This document shows positions 25,066 to 38,056 of a DNA stretch of 64,000 bases, piece after piece. The DNA comes from Elysia crispata (Eukaryota; Mollusca; Gastropoda; Plakobranchidae). A model generated the notes under the pieces. It saw nothing but the letters and a program-made list of their open reading frames with translations. It did no database searches and was not told where the DNA came from. The stretch's first letter is position 1. Every line of letters starts with the position of its first letter. The DNA is taken from NCBI GenBank assembly GCA_033675545.1, contig JAWDGP010004927.1:1973501-2037500 (forward strand), written 5' to 3'. Position numbers and translations under genes: made by a program.

Positions 25066-26735
25066 CAGATCAGACTGTTCAATCATGCCCACCCAATCAG
25101 ACAGACTGTTAAACCATGGTCAACAGATCAAACAGACTGTTAAACTATTATCACCAGATCAAACAGACTGTTAAATTATGATCAACAGATCAAACAGACT
25201 GTTAAGTTATGATCAATAGATCGAACAATCTGTTAAACCATGATCGATTATAGATCCGACACACTGTTAAACCATGATGAATAAATCAGACAGAATGTTA
25301 AACTATGATCAATTGATCAGACAGAATGTTAAACCATGATCAATTATAGATCACAGAGACTGTTAAACCATGATCAATTATAGATCACACAGACTGTTAA
25401 ACCATCATCAAACAGATCAAACAGACTGTTAAACCATGATCAATTATAGATCACACAGACTGTTAAACCATGATCAATAGATCAGACAGACTGTTAAACT
25501 ATGATCAACAGATCAAACAGACTGTTACACCATGATCAACAGATCAAACAGACTGTTACACCATGATCAACAGATCAAACAGACTGTTAAACTATGATCA
25601 ACAGATCAAGCAGACTGTTAAGTTATGATCAATAGATCGAACAATCTGTTACACCATGATCGATTATAGATCAAACAGACTGTTACACCATGATCAACAG
25701 ATCAAACAGACTGTTAAACCATGATCAACAGATCAAACAGACTGTCACACCATGATCAACAGATCAAACAGACTGTTAAATTATGATCAATAGATCAGGC
25801 AATCTGTTAAATTATGATCAACAGATCAAACAATCTGTTAAATTATGATCAATAGATCAGACAATCTGTTAAAATATGATCAATAGATCAGACAATCTGT
25901 TAAATTATGATCAATAGATCAGACAATCTGTTAAACCACGATCAATAAATCAGACAATCTGTTAAATTATGATCAATAGATCAGACAATCTGTTAAATTA
26001 TGATCAATAGATCAGACAATCTGTTAAACCATGATCAATAGATCAGACAATCTGTTAAACCATGATCAATAAATCAGACAGAATGTTAAACTATGATCAA
26101 TTATAGATCACACAGACTGTTAAACCATGATCAATTATAGATCACACAGACTGTTAAACCATGATAAACAGATCAAGCACACTGTTAAACCATCATCAAT
26201 TATAGATCACACAGACTGTTAAACCATGATAAACAGATCAAGCACACTGTTAAACCATGATCAATTTTAGATCACACAGACTGTTAAACCATGATCAATT
26301 TTAGATCACACAGACTGTGTGATCTATAGTTGTTAAACCATGATCAATAGATCAGACAATCTGTTAAACTATGATTAATTGATCAGACAGAATATTAAAC
26401 CATGATAAACAGATCAAACAGACTGTTAAACGATGATCAATTGATCAGACAGAATATTAAACCATGATAAACAGATCAAACAGACTGTTAAACGATGATC
26501 AATAGATCAGACAGAATATTAAACCATGATAAGCAGATCAAGCAGACTGTTAGAGGATGCTCACCCATCAGACAGACTATTAAAATTATGCTCACCGAAT
26601 CCAATCACACAGACTGTTAATCATTCTCACCCAATCAGACAAACTATTAAAACTATGCTCACCGAATCCAATCACACAGACTGTTAACCATTCTCACCCA
26701 TCAGACAGTCTATTTAACCAAGATAACCAGGTGAA
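25066..26735. repeat. ~31-bp minisatellite array, about 50 copies
   Basis: Units carry GATCAATAGATCAGACAATC followed by TGTTAAACCAT, with a common 34-bp variant (CAATTATAGATCACACAGAC). Two broad subtypes alternate in blocks: AACAGATCAAACAGACTGTT in the left half and ATAGATCAGACAATCTGTT in the centre. Right of 26,560 the units become diverged (ATGCTCACCGAATCCAATCA). AT-rich and non-coding. A perfect palindrome interrupts the array at 26,302-26,326. Confidence 0.95.
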
Positions 26736-26860
26736 CGAGCTGTTAAACCAACTTAACAATAATTGTTATACCAGATAATTTGTCACTGATAAATTTAATG
26801 CGGAATTCGATTTTGAAGCCTTTTTTTTTTAACCAAAATAACATAAACGCTTCGCTCATC

Positions 26861-26863
<3 letters not shown>

Positions 26864-26932
<69 letters not shown>

Positions 26933-26979
26933 GAGAGAGAGAGAGAGACAGAGACACAGAGAGAGAGACAGAGAGAGAC

Positions 26980-27058
<79 letters not shown>
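26864..27058. repeat. (GA)n microsatellite with GACA interruptions
   Basis: About 195 bp of GA dinucleotides with blocks of (GACA)n in the middle. Long Arg/Glu or Ser/Leu open frames here are artefacts. Confidence 0.97.
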
Positions 27059-27059
<1 letters not shown>

Positions 27060-27690
27060 GCTTCTTCTGTGCGTGCATAGCTGAGTTCGGCAGAGCATGG
27101 CGATCCTGCTCACGTCTTGCTGGCTTCACTCATCATGTTTGAAGAATGGCGGGTATCAATGACAAGTGGTCTGAAAAACATCGCTCTGATCTTTATTACC
27201 TTTTCTGAGGATATGAAATGACTGGAAAAATAAATGAGTGATCAAGATCTGTCTAATCACCGCCTTATTATGTTTGGAGATATAATTACATCATGTATCT
27301 TGTGCTCTTTCGTGTCACGCTGGTCGGCTGTATCGACAAGGAAAGTGAGTCCTCTGTAGTCCAGTTCAATACCCCGCATACCGATCAAGGTCACAGAAGC
27401 CCATTCTTGTTCTATGTTTTGTTTTATTAGTCCACTGTAATCTTCATTTTGCCACTGTAAAACTGTAAGTCTTCGGAAGAGTTTAAAAAAATTCAAAGTA
27501 CAATAGAAATAAAATTACACTGTATGCAGCTTCATGTTGAGAATTACGAATCTCGTATCTTCAGACGTCAGTGTTGACTGGCTTCGTTTCTTAAGAGAGA
27601 CAAGATACATGGAGCAGAGCAGTGCTGCTAGGGCTAGACTCGTTGCTAGGTCGGTACCATGACCACAAGTGCACTTGTCCCTCCTCCCCC
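27060..27690. other. No recognised gene
   Basis: A 79-codon open frame on the - strand (27,496-27,257; product contains LIGMRGIELDYRGLTFLVD) is not low complexity, but I recognise no family and see no supporting splice context. Left as unassigned. Confidence 0.35.
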
Positions 27691-27691
27691 T

Positions 27692-27694
<3 letters not shown>

Positions 27695-27752
<58 letters not shown>

Positions 27753-27779
27753 CTCTGTCTCTGTCTGTCTGTCTCTCTC

Positions 27780-27870
<91 letters not shown>

Positions 27871-27902
27871 GTCTGTCTGTCTCTCTTTCTCTATCTCTTT
27901 CC
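27695..27902. repeat. (CT)n / (CTGT)n microsatellite
   Basis: About 208 bp of CT with a T-run and (CTGT)n blocks near both ends; a mirror-like composition to the GA/GACA array at 26,864 on the opposite strand. Confidence 0.97.
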
Positions 27903-28150
27903 CTCGGATGACTGACCTATGGAAAGCTCTTCACTAGATCACAACAAGCTCAGATCTGTGCCGGCAATGTTTTCAAAACCGTCGACCCATTAGATTCACT
28001 ATGTTTACCTTGCAGACAAAAGGCCGAGAGAAGAAGTCGCCAGTCCTGAAACTGGGAAGGAATTTCATTCTTTAGAGATAAGACAGTGTTGCCGGTTGAG
28101 GCTTATTGTATATTTGGTTAGAGAGATAAATAGATAGATAAAGAGATAGG

Positions 28151-28217
<67 letters not shown>
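28151..28217. repeat. (GA)n microsatellite
   Basis: Pure GA dinucleotides, preceded by a GATA-like lead-in. Confidence 0.95.
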
Positions 28218-28219
<2 letters not shown>

Positions 28220-28308
28220 CCTCTGCATATCACATAAGCCCTCGTTAGGCAGGGCGGATTAGAACTGATGAGGCCCCAAAGTTACTCTGTGACGCTGAGG
28301 GTAGGCTC

Positions 28309-28312
<4 letters not shown>

Positions 28313-28355
<43 letters not shown>

Positions 28356-28360
28356 GATGG
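28313..28360. repeat. (GA)n plus (GATA)-like microsatellite
   Basis: GA run followed by AGAGAT hexamers. Simple sequence. Confidence 0.9.
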
Positions 28361-28550
28361 ATACAAGAGAATAGCGTAAAATAGAGTAATAGAGGGAGGA
28401 GAAAGAGACAGATATGTGAGGAAAAATATTACCTAATAAAAGAAAAGTTGAGAGATCAAAAGAGGAGAGAGTAAAATAAGAGAGACGAAGACGGGAGGTA
28501 AAGAGAGAGAGACACACACACTCTCGGCCAAAATCGGAAGATATCTTTTA

Positions 28551-28904
28551 ATGCTCTCTGCACATATTATTTTTCAACAAGCTACATTTGTTTTTGCTGG
28601 TACTGCGGGTCGGACAATAGGCTGGCTATTCCGCGGAGAGGCGGGAGATGGGGTACAAAATAAATACAGGGCACTGGACGGGGCCTCAATTGATCCTCCG
28701 TCGATTAAGGTTGACTCACAGCGTGACAGTCCGAGTCCTATTATGTCCATTCCGATTGCACGCCCGAGCGTTGGGGACAGTTCATCAAGTCTAGCGCAGC
28801 CAAACGACGGCCCGCCTATGTCAACAAGTGGGACCCGTTACCGGCATAGCACAGCTTCGGAAAATCCCTGTTGCATTGTATATGGGCGATTACAACAAAC
28901 TTGA
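28551..28904 (+). other. Unrecognised open frame in a GC-richer island
   Basis: An open stretch of 117 codons whose middle encodes a Ser/Pro-rich, disordered-looking segment (IDPPSIKVDSQRDSPSPIMS and SIPIARPSVGDSSSSLAQPN). Local GC and CpG content is higher than in the flanks. An acceptor-like ACAATAG lies at about 28,613; a clear donor was not found. It could be an exon of an unknown gene, part of a mobile element or chance. No family recognised. Confidence 0.25.
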
Positions 28905-28909
28905 GCCCT

Positions 28910-30225
28910 TTAGTTTAACGACACAATAGAAGTAGTAGTGGTAGCAGCAGCAGTCGTGATAGTGATGACAAAAATCGTTTTATTTTATAATGTGAAAATG
29001 ACTCGCGTAACTTCAACCTTAAATTTGTTTTCATTGAAACGGAAGCCAACCCCCGTTCTCTCTCTTCCCACCCCCACAGATATATTTATACTCACTCCAT
29101 CCCATACCGTGCATACTTACCCACATGTCTACACTCCAACGTTTTTCTGTACACTGACTTGTTAATGTTGTAGTATTGAAAGACGCATCAAACAAAAGGT
29201 CTCTTCATATCTCCATGTCGGAAGATCACACTGAAGCTGACGCTCATGTTGGGGGCGGCAATCTGGAAGTCGATTTCCGCTATTTCACCGAGTTTAGTGG
29301 GAAACAATTGAAAAAAAAAATCTACCTGTATCGTTTTGGCTGTGTATCGGCAAAACTTTGCTTCAATTTTTCACCCATTGCTACTTTATCTAATCAGTTA
29401 TACTTGCTGATATGGCTGAGTTAGTTAGCTACTAAACGTCTTCCTGAGTCTTATACCGAATTCTTATCAAGACCAGGTCACATTTTTCATTGCTTTTTTA
29501 TGGATTATGGCTACCTACACGACGAAAGCCTGCAATCTGCTTTTTAAAGTTACAGCTGATATCTGATTCAGTGGATTAATTTCTAGAAGATTTTCAATAA
29601 AACAAACAATAGCATCGTTTGGGTTGGGTAATTATAACTCCAATATTGTCAGCTTATAAATTTATAATTAGGTCAAATCTTTCGACGGTAAAAGATTGAA
29701 AGCCATGCCTTATCCACTGTGGGCTTCACTTGAAAGTTTCATCATATGATGTTTCTGAAGCAACAAACTAATGTTGCTGGCTGTTAGTTGTCGTGAATTC
29801 TTTTCAGCTGTCACTGGATGGTTTTGTGGGAAGTAACTCGAATATTGTGCTTGGAACTTAGTAGTTATCAGTGAGGGCATATTCCTAACCTAAGAGCAAA
29901 CATGTATATTAAAATTATTGATGGAGCTGAATTTTAGAAGACTCACCTCATCAGCCGAGTACCGGCTTGTATGAAACTATTGTGTACGAAATACTCGAAC
30001 TCGTGGGCCTTGAATCGATCCTATAGTATTAGTATTCGATTGTTACGAGTTTTTTCCCCACCCTCTTTACCAGCGTACGCCACGGTCTCGTTAGGTCGTT
30101 TTCGTCTTATCAACAACAGCAAATTGATTAGAGCACGCCTGGTGCCTCTGGATATTTACCTTAAAGCTTGTTTTCTGGTCGCACGCTGATCAAACGAAAA
30201 AAATAGTAAGTGGCAGGGGTAGAAT
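28910..30225. other. No gene seen
   Basis: Mixed AT-rich DNA. An open frame at 29,176-29,424 (contains EVDFRYFTEFSGKQL) lacks a recognisable family or a clean donor. Confidence 0.4.
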
Positions 30226-30227
<2 letters not shown>

Positions 30228-30316
<89 letters not shown>

Positions 30317-30345
30317 ATCTCTTTTTCTCTCTCTCACTATATATC
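30228..30345. repeat. (CT)n microsatellite
   Basis: About 85 bp of pure CT followed by imperfect CT/TATCT repeats. Confidence 0.96.
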
Positions 30346-30624
30346 TATCTCTCTATTTCTCACACACACAGCCAGGAGCCCCGGCTTAACAAGAAAGTTA
30401 GGGGGAAAATAAGAAGCGAAACAAGCGAAACTGTTGTTCTCGATAGATCGATCTTCGGAACAAGAAGCAGTTTAAAATTATTCAATGTTAGCGCTATGGT
30501 TTATCTTTCCTCTAAAACAACTTAGTTAATTCACAGCAATACTTTCACCTGTGTTGTATGGATTCGAAACAAGTTCTTCATTATTAGTTCCTATCGGTGC
30601 GCCTGGAGCACCACTTTGACGCAC

Positions 30625-31072
30625 TGGACGGTGCCTCTGTGAGAGTATGGCGTCCAACTGGTTTGGTAGTCCATGGTACTGGGACGTGCCTCTGTGGGAG
30701 TATGGCGTCCAACTGGTTTGGTAGTCCATGGTACTGACACGTGCCTCTGTGGAAGTATGGTGTCTGACTGGTTTGGTACTCCATGGTACTGGGACGTGCC
30801 TCTGTGGGAGTATGGCGTCCAACTGGTTTGGTAGTCCATGGTACTGGGACGTGCCTCTGTGGGAGTATGGCGTCAAACTGGTTTGGTAGTCCATGGTACT
30901 GGGACGTGCCTCTGTGGGAGTATGGCGTCCAACTGGTTTGGTAGTCCATGGTAACTGAGACGTGCCTCTGTGGGAGTATGGCGTCCAACTGGTTTGGTAG
31001 TCCATGGTACTGAGACGTGCCTCTGCGGGAGTATGGTGTCTGACTGGTTTGGTAGTCCATGGTACTGGGACG
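30625..31072. repeat. 55-bp minisatellite, about 8 copies
   Basis: Units start ACGTGCCTCTGTGGGAGTAT and continue GGCGTCCAACTGGTTTGGTA then GTCCATGGTACTGGG. Start points are spaced 55 bp apart (e.g. 30,684, 30,739, 30,794); one unit near 30,955 has an extra A. As 55 is not divisible by 3 and the complement has no stop, three overlapping - strand frames stay open up to 210 codons. They read the same repeat in different frames and are not genes. Confidence 0.95.
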
Positions 31073-31089
31073 CTGGATGTACACGATGA

Positions 31090-32270
31090 CCGGGCACCCG
31101 TTATTTAGATAGTTTGGATTTTTTTTTTTTTTTGATTGGTTGGAGCAGCTTTTCCAGTACATAGAGATAGATAATAAGTTTCCTAACCCCCCCTCCCCAA
31201 AAAAACATACACACATGAAACAAGCTGCCGTCAGTTATAGCGCAGCTACCAGTGTAACTGTAACTAAAGGCCCAAACTATCCACTCCGTGTTTCTCTCAC
31301 TCGCGACATTCAGACCCTCGGATCTCAGAGCTGGCACCTGCCTGCAGCGACTCGCAGTTCGCGTAATTCTTGTGTGAAATCAGTGTCAGTCACATGCCAC
31401 AGTCATTCAGGTTTTAGTTTTACCACAAATTCTAAGCTGAGAGGTCACTGCTGGAATCCGTTACACGGTTTTTGCTCTAAACGGAAAGGCCGTTTTGTTA
31501 GACCCGAGAGTTTTTTTTGGGTAACTATCTCCCTTGATAAGCATCTACCCACATAAACGATTCCTTATAATAAACTTTCACTACTAATCGGTTTCCACGT
31601 AGAGTTTACATCTAATCTGGAATTGAACACCTTTAATCATAGTGGGTTTTTTATCCACTTAGATAAGAATAAAACGCATGGCATGGCAGGGTTTTAAATA
31701 GAATTCTGACCTGCCGGTATTTTAAAAAATTGACATAACTAATCTCTACCCAAGCTTGCGTTACTTTAAAGATTTCGAAAGGTTGTGTGACTGAATGTAA
31801 TTAATGTTTACACGGGGTTCGAAAAGCAGATGAGCCACATCCTCGAACCTATAAATTGACACTTTTTCATGAAGTGGAATTTTTCCATAAAAATGAGAGC
31901 GGGTTTTTATTTTTGTAGGGGACGCTCAGGAAGATTTCACTGTGTAAAGGTTGATAGATAAAGATGAAAATATCCACCCGAACCAAAGCGACACACCTTG
32001 AACACCAGTTGCTTTCTCAATGATTTTACTCTGACTTATTGAAGGCTGTTTTCTCACTGCCATTCCGCCTTAAGTTTGGTTCAACGGGAAACGAAAGAGA
32101 TCAATCTAACTCCTATGCACATGGATACTTGTTTTTATTTCAGGATGTGCTGGTTGTGATAAAAATCTTAGACCCCGACATGAGCTAGATAAACCATACG
32201 GGGAACTGCTGTGTAGAGTCTTGATAGAATGATCGCCAACTTGATTTTTGTTTATTGTTTTTCTTACACA
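31090..32270. other. No gene seen
   Basis: Non-repetitive DNA. A 138-codon open frame at 31,140-31,556 (+) has no recognisable content and no splice support. Confidence 0.4.
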
Positions 32271-32271
32271 G

Positions 32272-32384
32272 TTTTATGCTGGTAATTCAACGATCAAAAT
32301 GCTCGCCCAGTTCATCGGATCTCCGCAAGAGTTGCGACCATACTCTATTATGTTTTCCAGGAACACCAGTACATTGATGTCCAA
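32272..32384 (+). other. Candidate orphan coding exon A
   Basis: A strong polypyrimidine tract and acceptor (GTTTTTCTTACACAG) precede 113 nt that are open in phase 0. They encode FYAGNSTIKMLAQFIGSPQE then LRPYSIMFSRNTSTLMS. A good donor follows (CCAA|GTATGT). The product looks like globular protein rather than repeat. The exon ends in phase 2, the phase in which candidate exon B begins. I do not recognise the family. Confidence 0.45.
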
Positions 32385-33650
32385 GTATGTTCATTTCCAA
32401 ATGTAAACCACAAGATAGTTGTGCGCAAATGTAAAAATGTAACAGACACGGAAAAGTCATTAAGAGTCGGGAAACAAAAATAATTTTAAAAATTCGGCTG
32501 GTTTTTACAAGTGTTCGTCTATTCTTGAAAAAAAAAGGGATATTCAGATTTTCTGTGTTTATAGTATAATGCTACCTTATATCAACAATATAGGCAATAT
32601 GGGCTGAAAGTCATCATTAAAAACTAAAATATATGCTACAAGTTGGATTTAATTGACACACATCCTGAATTTCTGAGCGGAAGGGTAAGAAGTTATCATC
32701 TCAAGTTATTGAGTAGCAGGTGTAAATAAAGATCACGTGACCAGCCTACTTATTTTGAAGTCTTAACTGCATTCACCGAGGTAAAATTATCAAATTTGGA
32801 GGAAAGTCCTCACGAAATAAATCAACTGTTCACAACTCCGACCTCTTATAAATCAAACCAAGCCATGAGTGGCAGCTGTCAGTTAGCAGCTACATCATAT
32901 TTAAAATAACTGTAAAACATCAGAAATGTGTCATTATAGCGCCATAAACGAGACGAAAGTCTTTTCACTAGATCTCATCAATGTCTCTACAGAAGTAATT
33001 GGCCTTTGGGGTTGTCATAAGTTGAAAGAAATTCGGCTCTTTTATGGGCATTATTGCAGCGAAACGTAATGTTCTCAAGAGCGTGGCCAACATTAGATGA
33101 CAAAGAAAGTAAAGAAAAGAGAAAAGTCGAAGAATTGGGTAAAAAGAGGAAGAAATAGAGGGGGAGATATCGAGAGCCGGAGAAGGAGAGGAGGGGGGAT
33201 AACGAGGAGATTGAGAGGAAGAAGGAAAAGAAGTAGGAGGGAGGAAAAAAAAAACTGAAAAACAAATCTGCTTTTCATAAAATCTATTTTAAAAAAAAGG
33301 AATAAAATTTTATTTTTTAAATGCAAATATTCTCATCTTGGATAATTGAACCATTTAAGCGATAATTATTCTTCATAGTTTGTCAACTCTGCATAGCGTA
33401 TGCGAATAGAATGATCTAGAACTTTCACTTTTCTCTGTCGCCTCAGTCCTCCTGTCTCTAATAGACCTGGAAGTCTTTGGTTCTCTAGGATAGCATAGCC
33501 ACCCCTTCAAAATGTCATGCTATTGCTCAATGTTGGTATCGACACAGTGATTCTGAAACTGGCCGCAATCTGAGGTCGGTTAATGAATTGATATCTTATA
33601 TTCATTAATTTGTAGAGTTTCTCGGTGTGTCTGAAACGCTCATTTTTCTT
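32385..33650. other. No gene seen; purine-rich patch at 33,090-33,260
   Basis: The patch is rich in GGAGAGG/AAGAAG-type sequence and gives hydrophobic pseudo-frames on the - strand. Nothing coding is supported. Confidence 0.5.
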
Positions 33651-33654
33651 GATA

Positions 33655-33935
33655 TCTTCTTCTTCTTCTTCTTTATCGTCCTTGTCTTCTTCTTCTTCTT
33701 CTTCTTCTTCTTCTTCTTCTTCTTCTTCTTCTTCTTCTTCTTCTTCTTCTTCTTCTTCTTCTTCTTCTTCTTCTTCTTCTTCTTCTTTATCGTCCTTGTC
33801 GTCTTCTTCCTTCTCATCCTCCTCTCGTCCCTCTTGTTTCTTCTTCTTCTTCTTCTTCTTCTTCTTCTTCTTCTTCTTCTTCTTCTTCTTCTTCTTCTTC
33901 TTCTTCTTCTTCTTCTTCTTCTTCTTCTTCTTCAA
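33655..33935. repeat. (TTC)n trinucleotide array, interrupted
   Basis: About 280 bp of TTC with a degenerate centre (TTTATCGTCCTTGTCGTCTT). All frames are open as poly-Ser, poly-Phe, poly-Leu, poly-Lys or poly-Glu; these are artefacts of the repeat. Long GAA/TTC tracts can form triplex DNA. Confidence 0.97.
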
Positions 33936-33974
33936 ATGATAAGGCTTGTCTCTTTCACAAGAGTTGCCGCTCAG

Positions 33975-34345
33975 CGAAGGTCTCTTAGATCTAGGCTGCC
34001 CCTTAACTTATGATCCAGGGTTGTTAGATGCTCCTGCAACCAGAATTTTTTCCCTTACATGGCTGCATTTTGGGCAGGTTCTGGGATATATGTTGTGCTG
34101 TCATGTTATCAGTTTAAAAAGGACACTGTCACTTGTTGCCAATCTTAATGTTTCTGTGAAAATTTCAGTTTGACCTGTAATGTTTCTCTTAAATCTGAAA
34201 ATATCTCTAGTTCTAATCTGGCGAAGGGTCTGTAGCAAAATCTAGGTATAAAGAGGTTGGTGTTCAATTTTCTTTTTACTGCCCCTTCTTGACCAGTCGT
34301 TTTGCCATCTCGTTGCCTGGAACACCTCAATATGCAGCACAGCCA
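33975..34345 (-). mobile_element. Possible decayed LINE 3' tail
   Basis: Read on the - strand with two in-frame stops, this gives ATRWQNDWSRRGSKKK and, downstream, TLRLATSDSVLF then HNIYPRTCPKCSHVREKIL. The order of a W-rich segment, a TLR...L segment and a CPxC knuckle resembles the region after the RNase H domain in Jockey-like non-LTR retrotransposons. Divergence is high and no RT domain was seen. Confidence 0.33.
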
Positions 34346-34349
34346 CCTG

Positions 34350-34612
34350 GGATTGAGTTAGCACACATCAGAGCATATAAAACCAAAAGACATGTAATAC
34401 AAGTAACAATCAAAATGTATCGTGTTTGTAGTCGAAGTTCAGTGCCTCGAATAAATCAGTTTGAGAGCCTCTGCCAGTTGGTGTCAGGCGCCGCGCTCCG
34501 CTATTCGTATGTAGCGGTTTTTGCAGCACTTGGGTGTGCGACAGGTCTTGACAGGTTGGCCCTCGGTCAGGTGTGGCTCTGGGTAGCGCAGATCTGTTGT
34601 CTGTAGCCCTGG
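34350..34612. other. No gene seen
   Basis: Slightly GC-richer DNA with a 105-codon + strand open frame ending near 34,606 that I could not assign. Confidence 0.4.
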
Positions 34613-34670
34613 TTCAGACCTGGTGTAGACCTGGTGTAGACCTGGTGTAGACCTGGTGTAGACCTGGTGC
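34613..34670. repeat. 11-bp minisatellite, 5 copies
   Basis: Tandem TAGACCTGGTG units directly following a related CAGACCTGGTG. Confidence 0.9.
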
Positions 34671-34864
34671 CACTTCTGAAACTTGGGACGTGTTTTACGA
34701 GGCGGGCGGTGGAACTTGAGAATACCGACACTAGATTGTTTTTTTTTTCAATGTCCGCGACTTGAGCTTTATCATAGAAGGCCTTACATAATATACATGA
34801 AGTTGTCTGTCAGAAATTATACATCTAGTTGTTTGTTTTGTTTTTCTAAACCACCCGCCCACCC

Positions 34865-34985
<121 letters not shown>

Positions 34986-35039
34986 TTGCACGGCATCTAA
35001 GCGGAAGTACCATGAGGGTCCGTGCGACTTCATAAGATC

Positions 35040-35115
35040 GTATGATTTTTTTTAAAGTATGGGAACAGATTTTTTTCCTTTTTCTTCCATGTTTTTTTTT
35101 AAATTCCGATTTCCA

Positions 35116-35147
<32 letters not shown>

Positions 35148-38024
35148 TGTTTGTGTTTTTGCGCGCTTTGAAGCGATCTTAGCACAAGCCAGTCAACTCA
35201 AAATATAAACAAACTTACTTCATCGATCAATTTCAACAACGCAACGCTTCGAGCCTAGTATGTTTAAAGTTAGAAAACAACAGTGTTTGAGGTTATGGGC
35301 AAGACTTCCTAAAAACCGTGTATTGTGACCGTTTCTTTAGACCTAGAACATTATTAGAGCTCAAATTACACATACGGCAAAATTCATCAGTAAAAGTTAC
35401 CTTCACATCCACCTTGATTTCGATCTTTTCAGGGTCAAGAACAAAACACTGTTCAGTGTTATAAACGTTTTCTTGTTTTGCAATATATCTTTAAACATTG
35501 GCTTACGACTGCAAAATCATGTCGAATGAAGTAACAACCCATGTCTGTAAAGAAATATCTCCGGCCTGTTTTTGTACTAAACTAATAGTTCAGTATTTAA
35601 AAAAATGTTTACTCTGCGCCAACTGATGGAGATCTAGATTGTCTTTCTAGTAATTGATCAGTCGTCTGGAGCTAACATGCAGCTTATTATAAACTCTAAA
35701 TAACAACACGTATAAGTCAATATTATTTATTACGTCGTATGTAAATATCCAGCATTTCCTAGATGGATATCTCAACGTCACATTCGTCCTCTGGTCGAAG
35801 GTTATAACTCGACCGACAATCTACATTTAGAACTAAAAATTTAGTCCGATGTTCATTTTGTTTATCGTACTTAGACATAAACTTCTAGCTATAATTTTCC
35901 ATACACTTTCATTGATTTGATGTGACATTATAAAGTTAATCGATTTTCTAGTTCATATAACTGTTATTTTTTGCATTAAGGAAGAAAATAATGATCTTGT
36001 ATTCTTTGTTGAAGCTAGTTGGTTTATTATGGTATTGGACGATAATCCCAAACTGTAAAGAATCAGATTTAAATGCGAGAGAGGCCTCATGGAAAAACAG
36101 CATGTTCAAATGTTAGTGATTCAGCTATATTTTCTTTTCTTGAGATCTAGATTTGTAACTGTTCAAGAGTTTTTTTCTCTAGCATATTTATAGAAATAAA
36201 AAAAAAATTAAAGTGGTGTTTCCCAAAAATTGCCAACAATTAGATCTAACTTTCGTTCTTCGATAGTGACATGAAAACATGTTGAGAGCTCCGACCGGTG
36301 TCTCAGATCTCGGGTTAAACCAGAGATGACTTCCCGGTCCCGTGGATTTGGCTTTGAGCAAAGACATTAGTTGCTACTCAGCTTGGAGATGTCCTCAGTG
36401 ATTGAGAGGGGGATATTTGGGAACTGCATGACGAAATGTTAAAACATCGCGGGGGGGAGGTGAGACGGAAAGGGTCCTGCTTGTCAATAATGTAGTTCGT
36501 TTCATGCACAACAAAACCTTACATGGAACTTACTCTGATCACAGGGCGCACAATATCATTAGTGGTGACAATAATGGGTACCGCCAGTTTGACATAGTTC
36601 TTGAAATAGGGATTCACTGAGTAGATAAATTGTATAGATAAAATGATTACAAGAATGTCTTTTTTAAAATTGAGACTGGCGAGCATTGTGGCTATAGATG
36701 AATAGCAACAGGTATAAGTTTAGAGCCTTCAAACTTCCAATCTTGGCTCAAGTAACATGCCGCTTTGATAGTTTAAGATCGATTAGTGGTCTAACAGCGA
36801 AACCAGTGAAATCATAAATAACAATATCAGGTCATTCTCTTAAATCTAGTTTTAAAATATCACCGTGCTCTATCAATATCGCATTAAACGCATGAAAGCA
36901 GCGTCGATCTTAATCACTTTTGTCCGGGCTTAGACCTATATATCATGGTGATTTCTCGAGCTTTAGCTCGGGTTGAGGCCTATATATCATGGTGTTTTTT
37001 TTAAGTTGTAGCTCGTAAATCGAGTCCTGACTAATGATGTATGACCAGAGATAATAACGCTTTCTCCCCAGCGCCATACCTCAGTGCTCCCCACCCCAGC
37101 CACGAACTGAATCGTTTTCTTTGAGGCGATTGGTGTTTTTTTTTTAATTCGTGAATGATTGTGTAAAAAGTTTACTCGAACTAGTTGCTCGAAACGGAAA
37201 GAATGAATCGTATATTTTAGACTGAGTGCTCGGCTGGTCAAACATCTGCCTTGAGACTTGCAAGATCTGTCCGCGTTGGGTTTTAGTCGCATTGTGATTG
37301 TCAAAATATGAAACTTGAACATCCATTGCCTGACGGGGGCTTGTGTGGCCAACAAAAGGGTCAGGGCTAGCCAACCTCAGCACAGTTCTGAGGCACAGCT
37401 ACGAGATACAAGAATTATCACAGAACGTTTGGTGTACCATTCGACTTGAGGTTCACAGAACATTCATTTTGTCACAAGCTCACAAAGTATTTGTCTAAGG
37501 AATTTTTAAGAAAACAGAAACCAGAGGTTTAACGCTATGATTATATACGATAACTTGTCAGGATTGTTTCTGTTTAGCCTGGTGCGCCCACTAGTTTTGA
37601 TATAAATAATGTATAGAGATCAAATTATTTTAGATGTCGACGTTTCGCACAATATCGCAAGTATGGGGAAAAGTATTGGCGTCATAGATGATTGTCGAGC
37701 TAAAAAAAATAAGGATCCCTGCTTCGTCAAAATGTTTTAGATTTTGATCAGCGTTTCACAAATAAATAATGTTGACATCAGTTTCAGCCAAATGATTCTC
37801 TCGCCAACAGCATGTGCACAGTGCAGACTGTTCGTACAGTTGTCTCCACTGTCTGGACTCGCATCGACGACTTTGTTGAAGGGAGGAATATGCGTGTCTG
37901 TTGCTTAGATTTCCAGCTTTTGTTTGATGTGCCAATTGTCAAATTCTGCTCAAAAATGTAAAAAAAAAAAGTTATCACCAAACGGGCTTTGTCTCTGCTG
38001 CCCCTTCAACCACCCCCCCCCCCC

Positions 38025-38056
<32 letters not shown>

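Noticed and set aside
30526..31216. 210-residue minus-strand repetitive protein
   Set aside because: Three different frames over the same 55-bp repeat are open at once; no start context or splice support.
33507..34013. Poly-Glu, poly-Lys, poly-Ser and poly-Phe proteins
   Set aside because: All derive from the TTC/GAA array, open in every frame.
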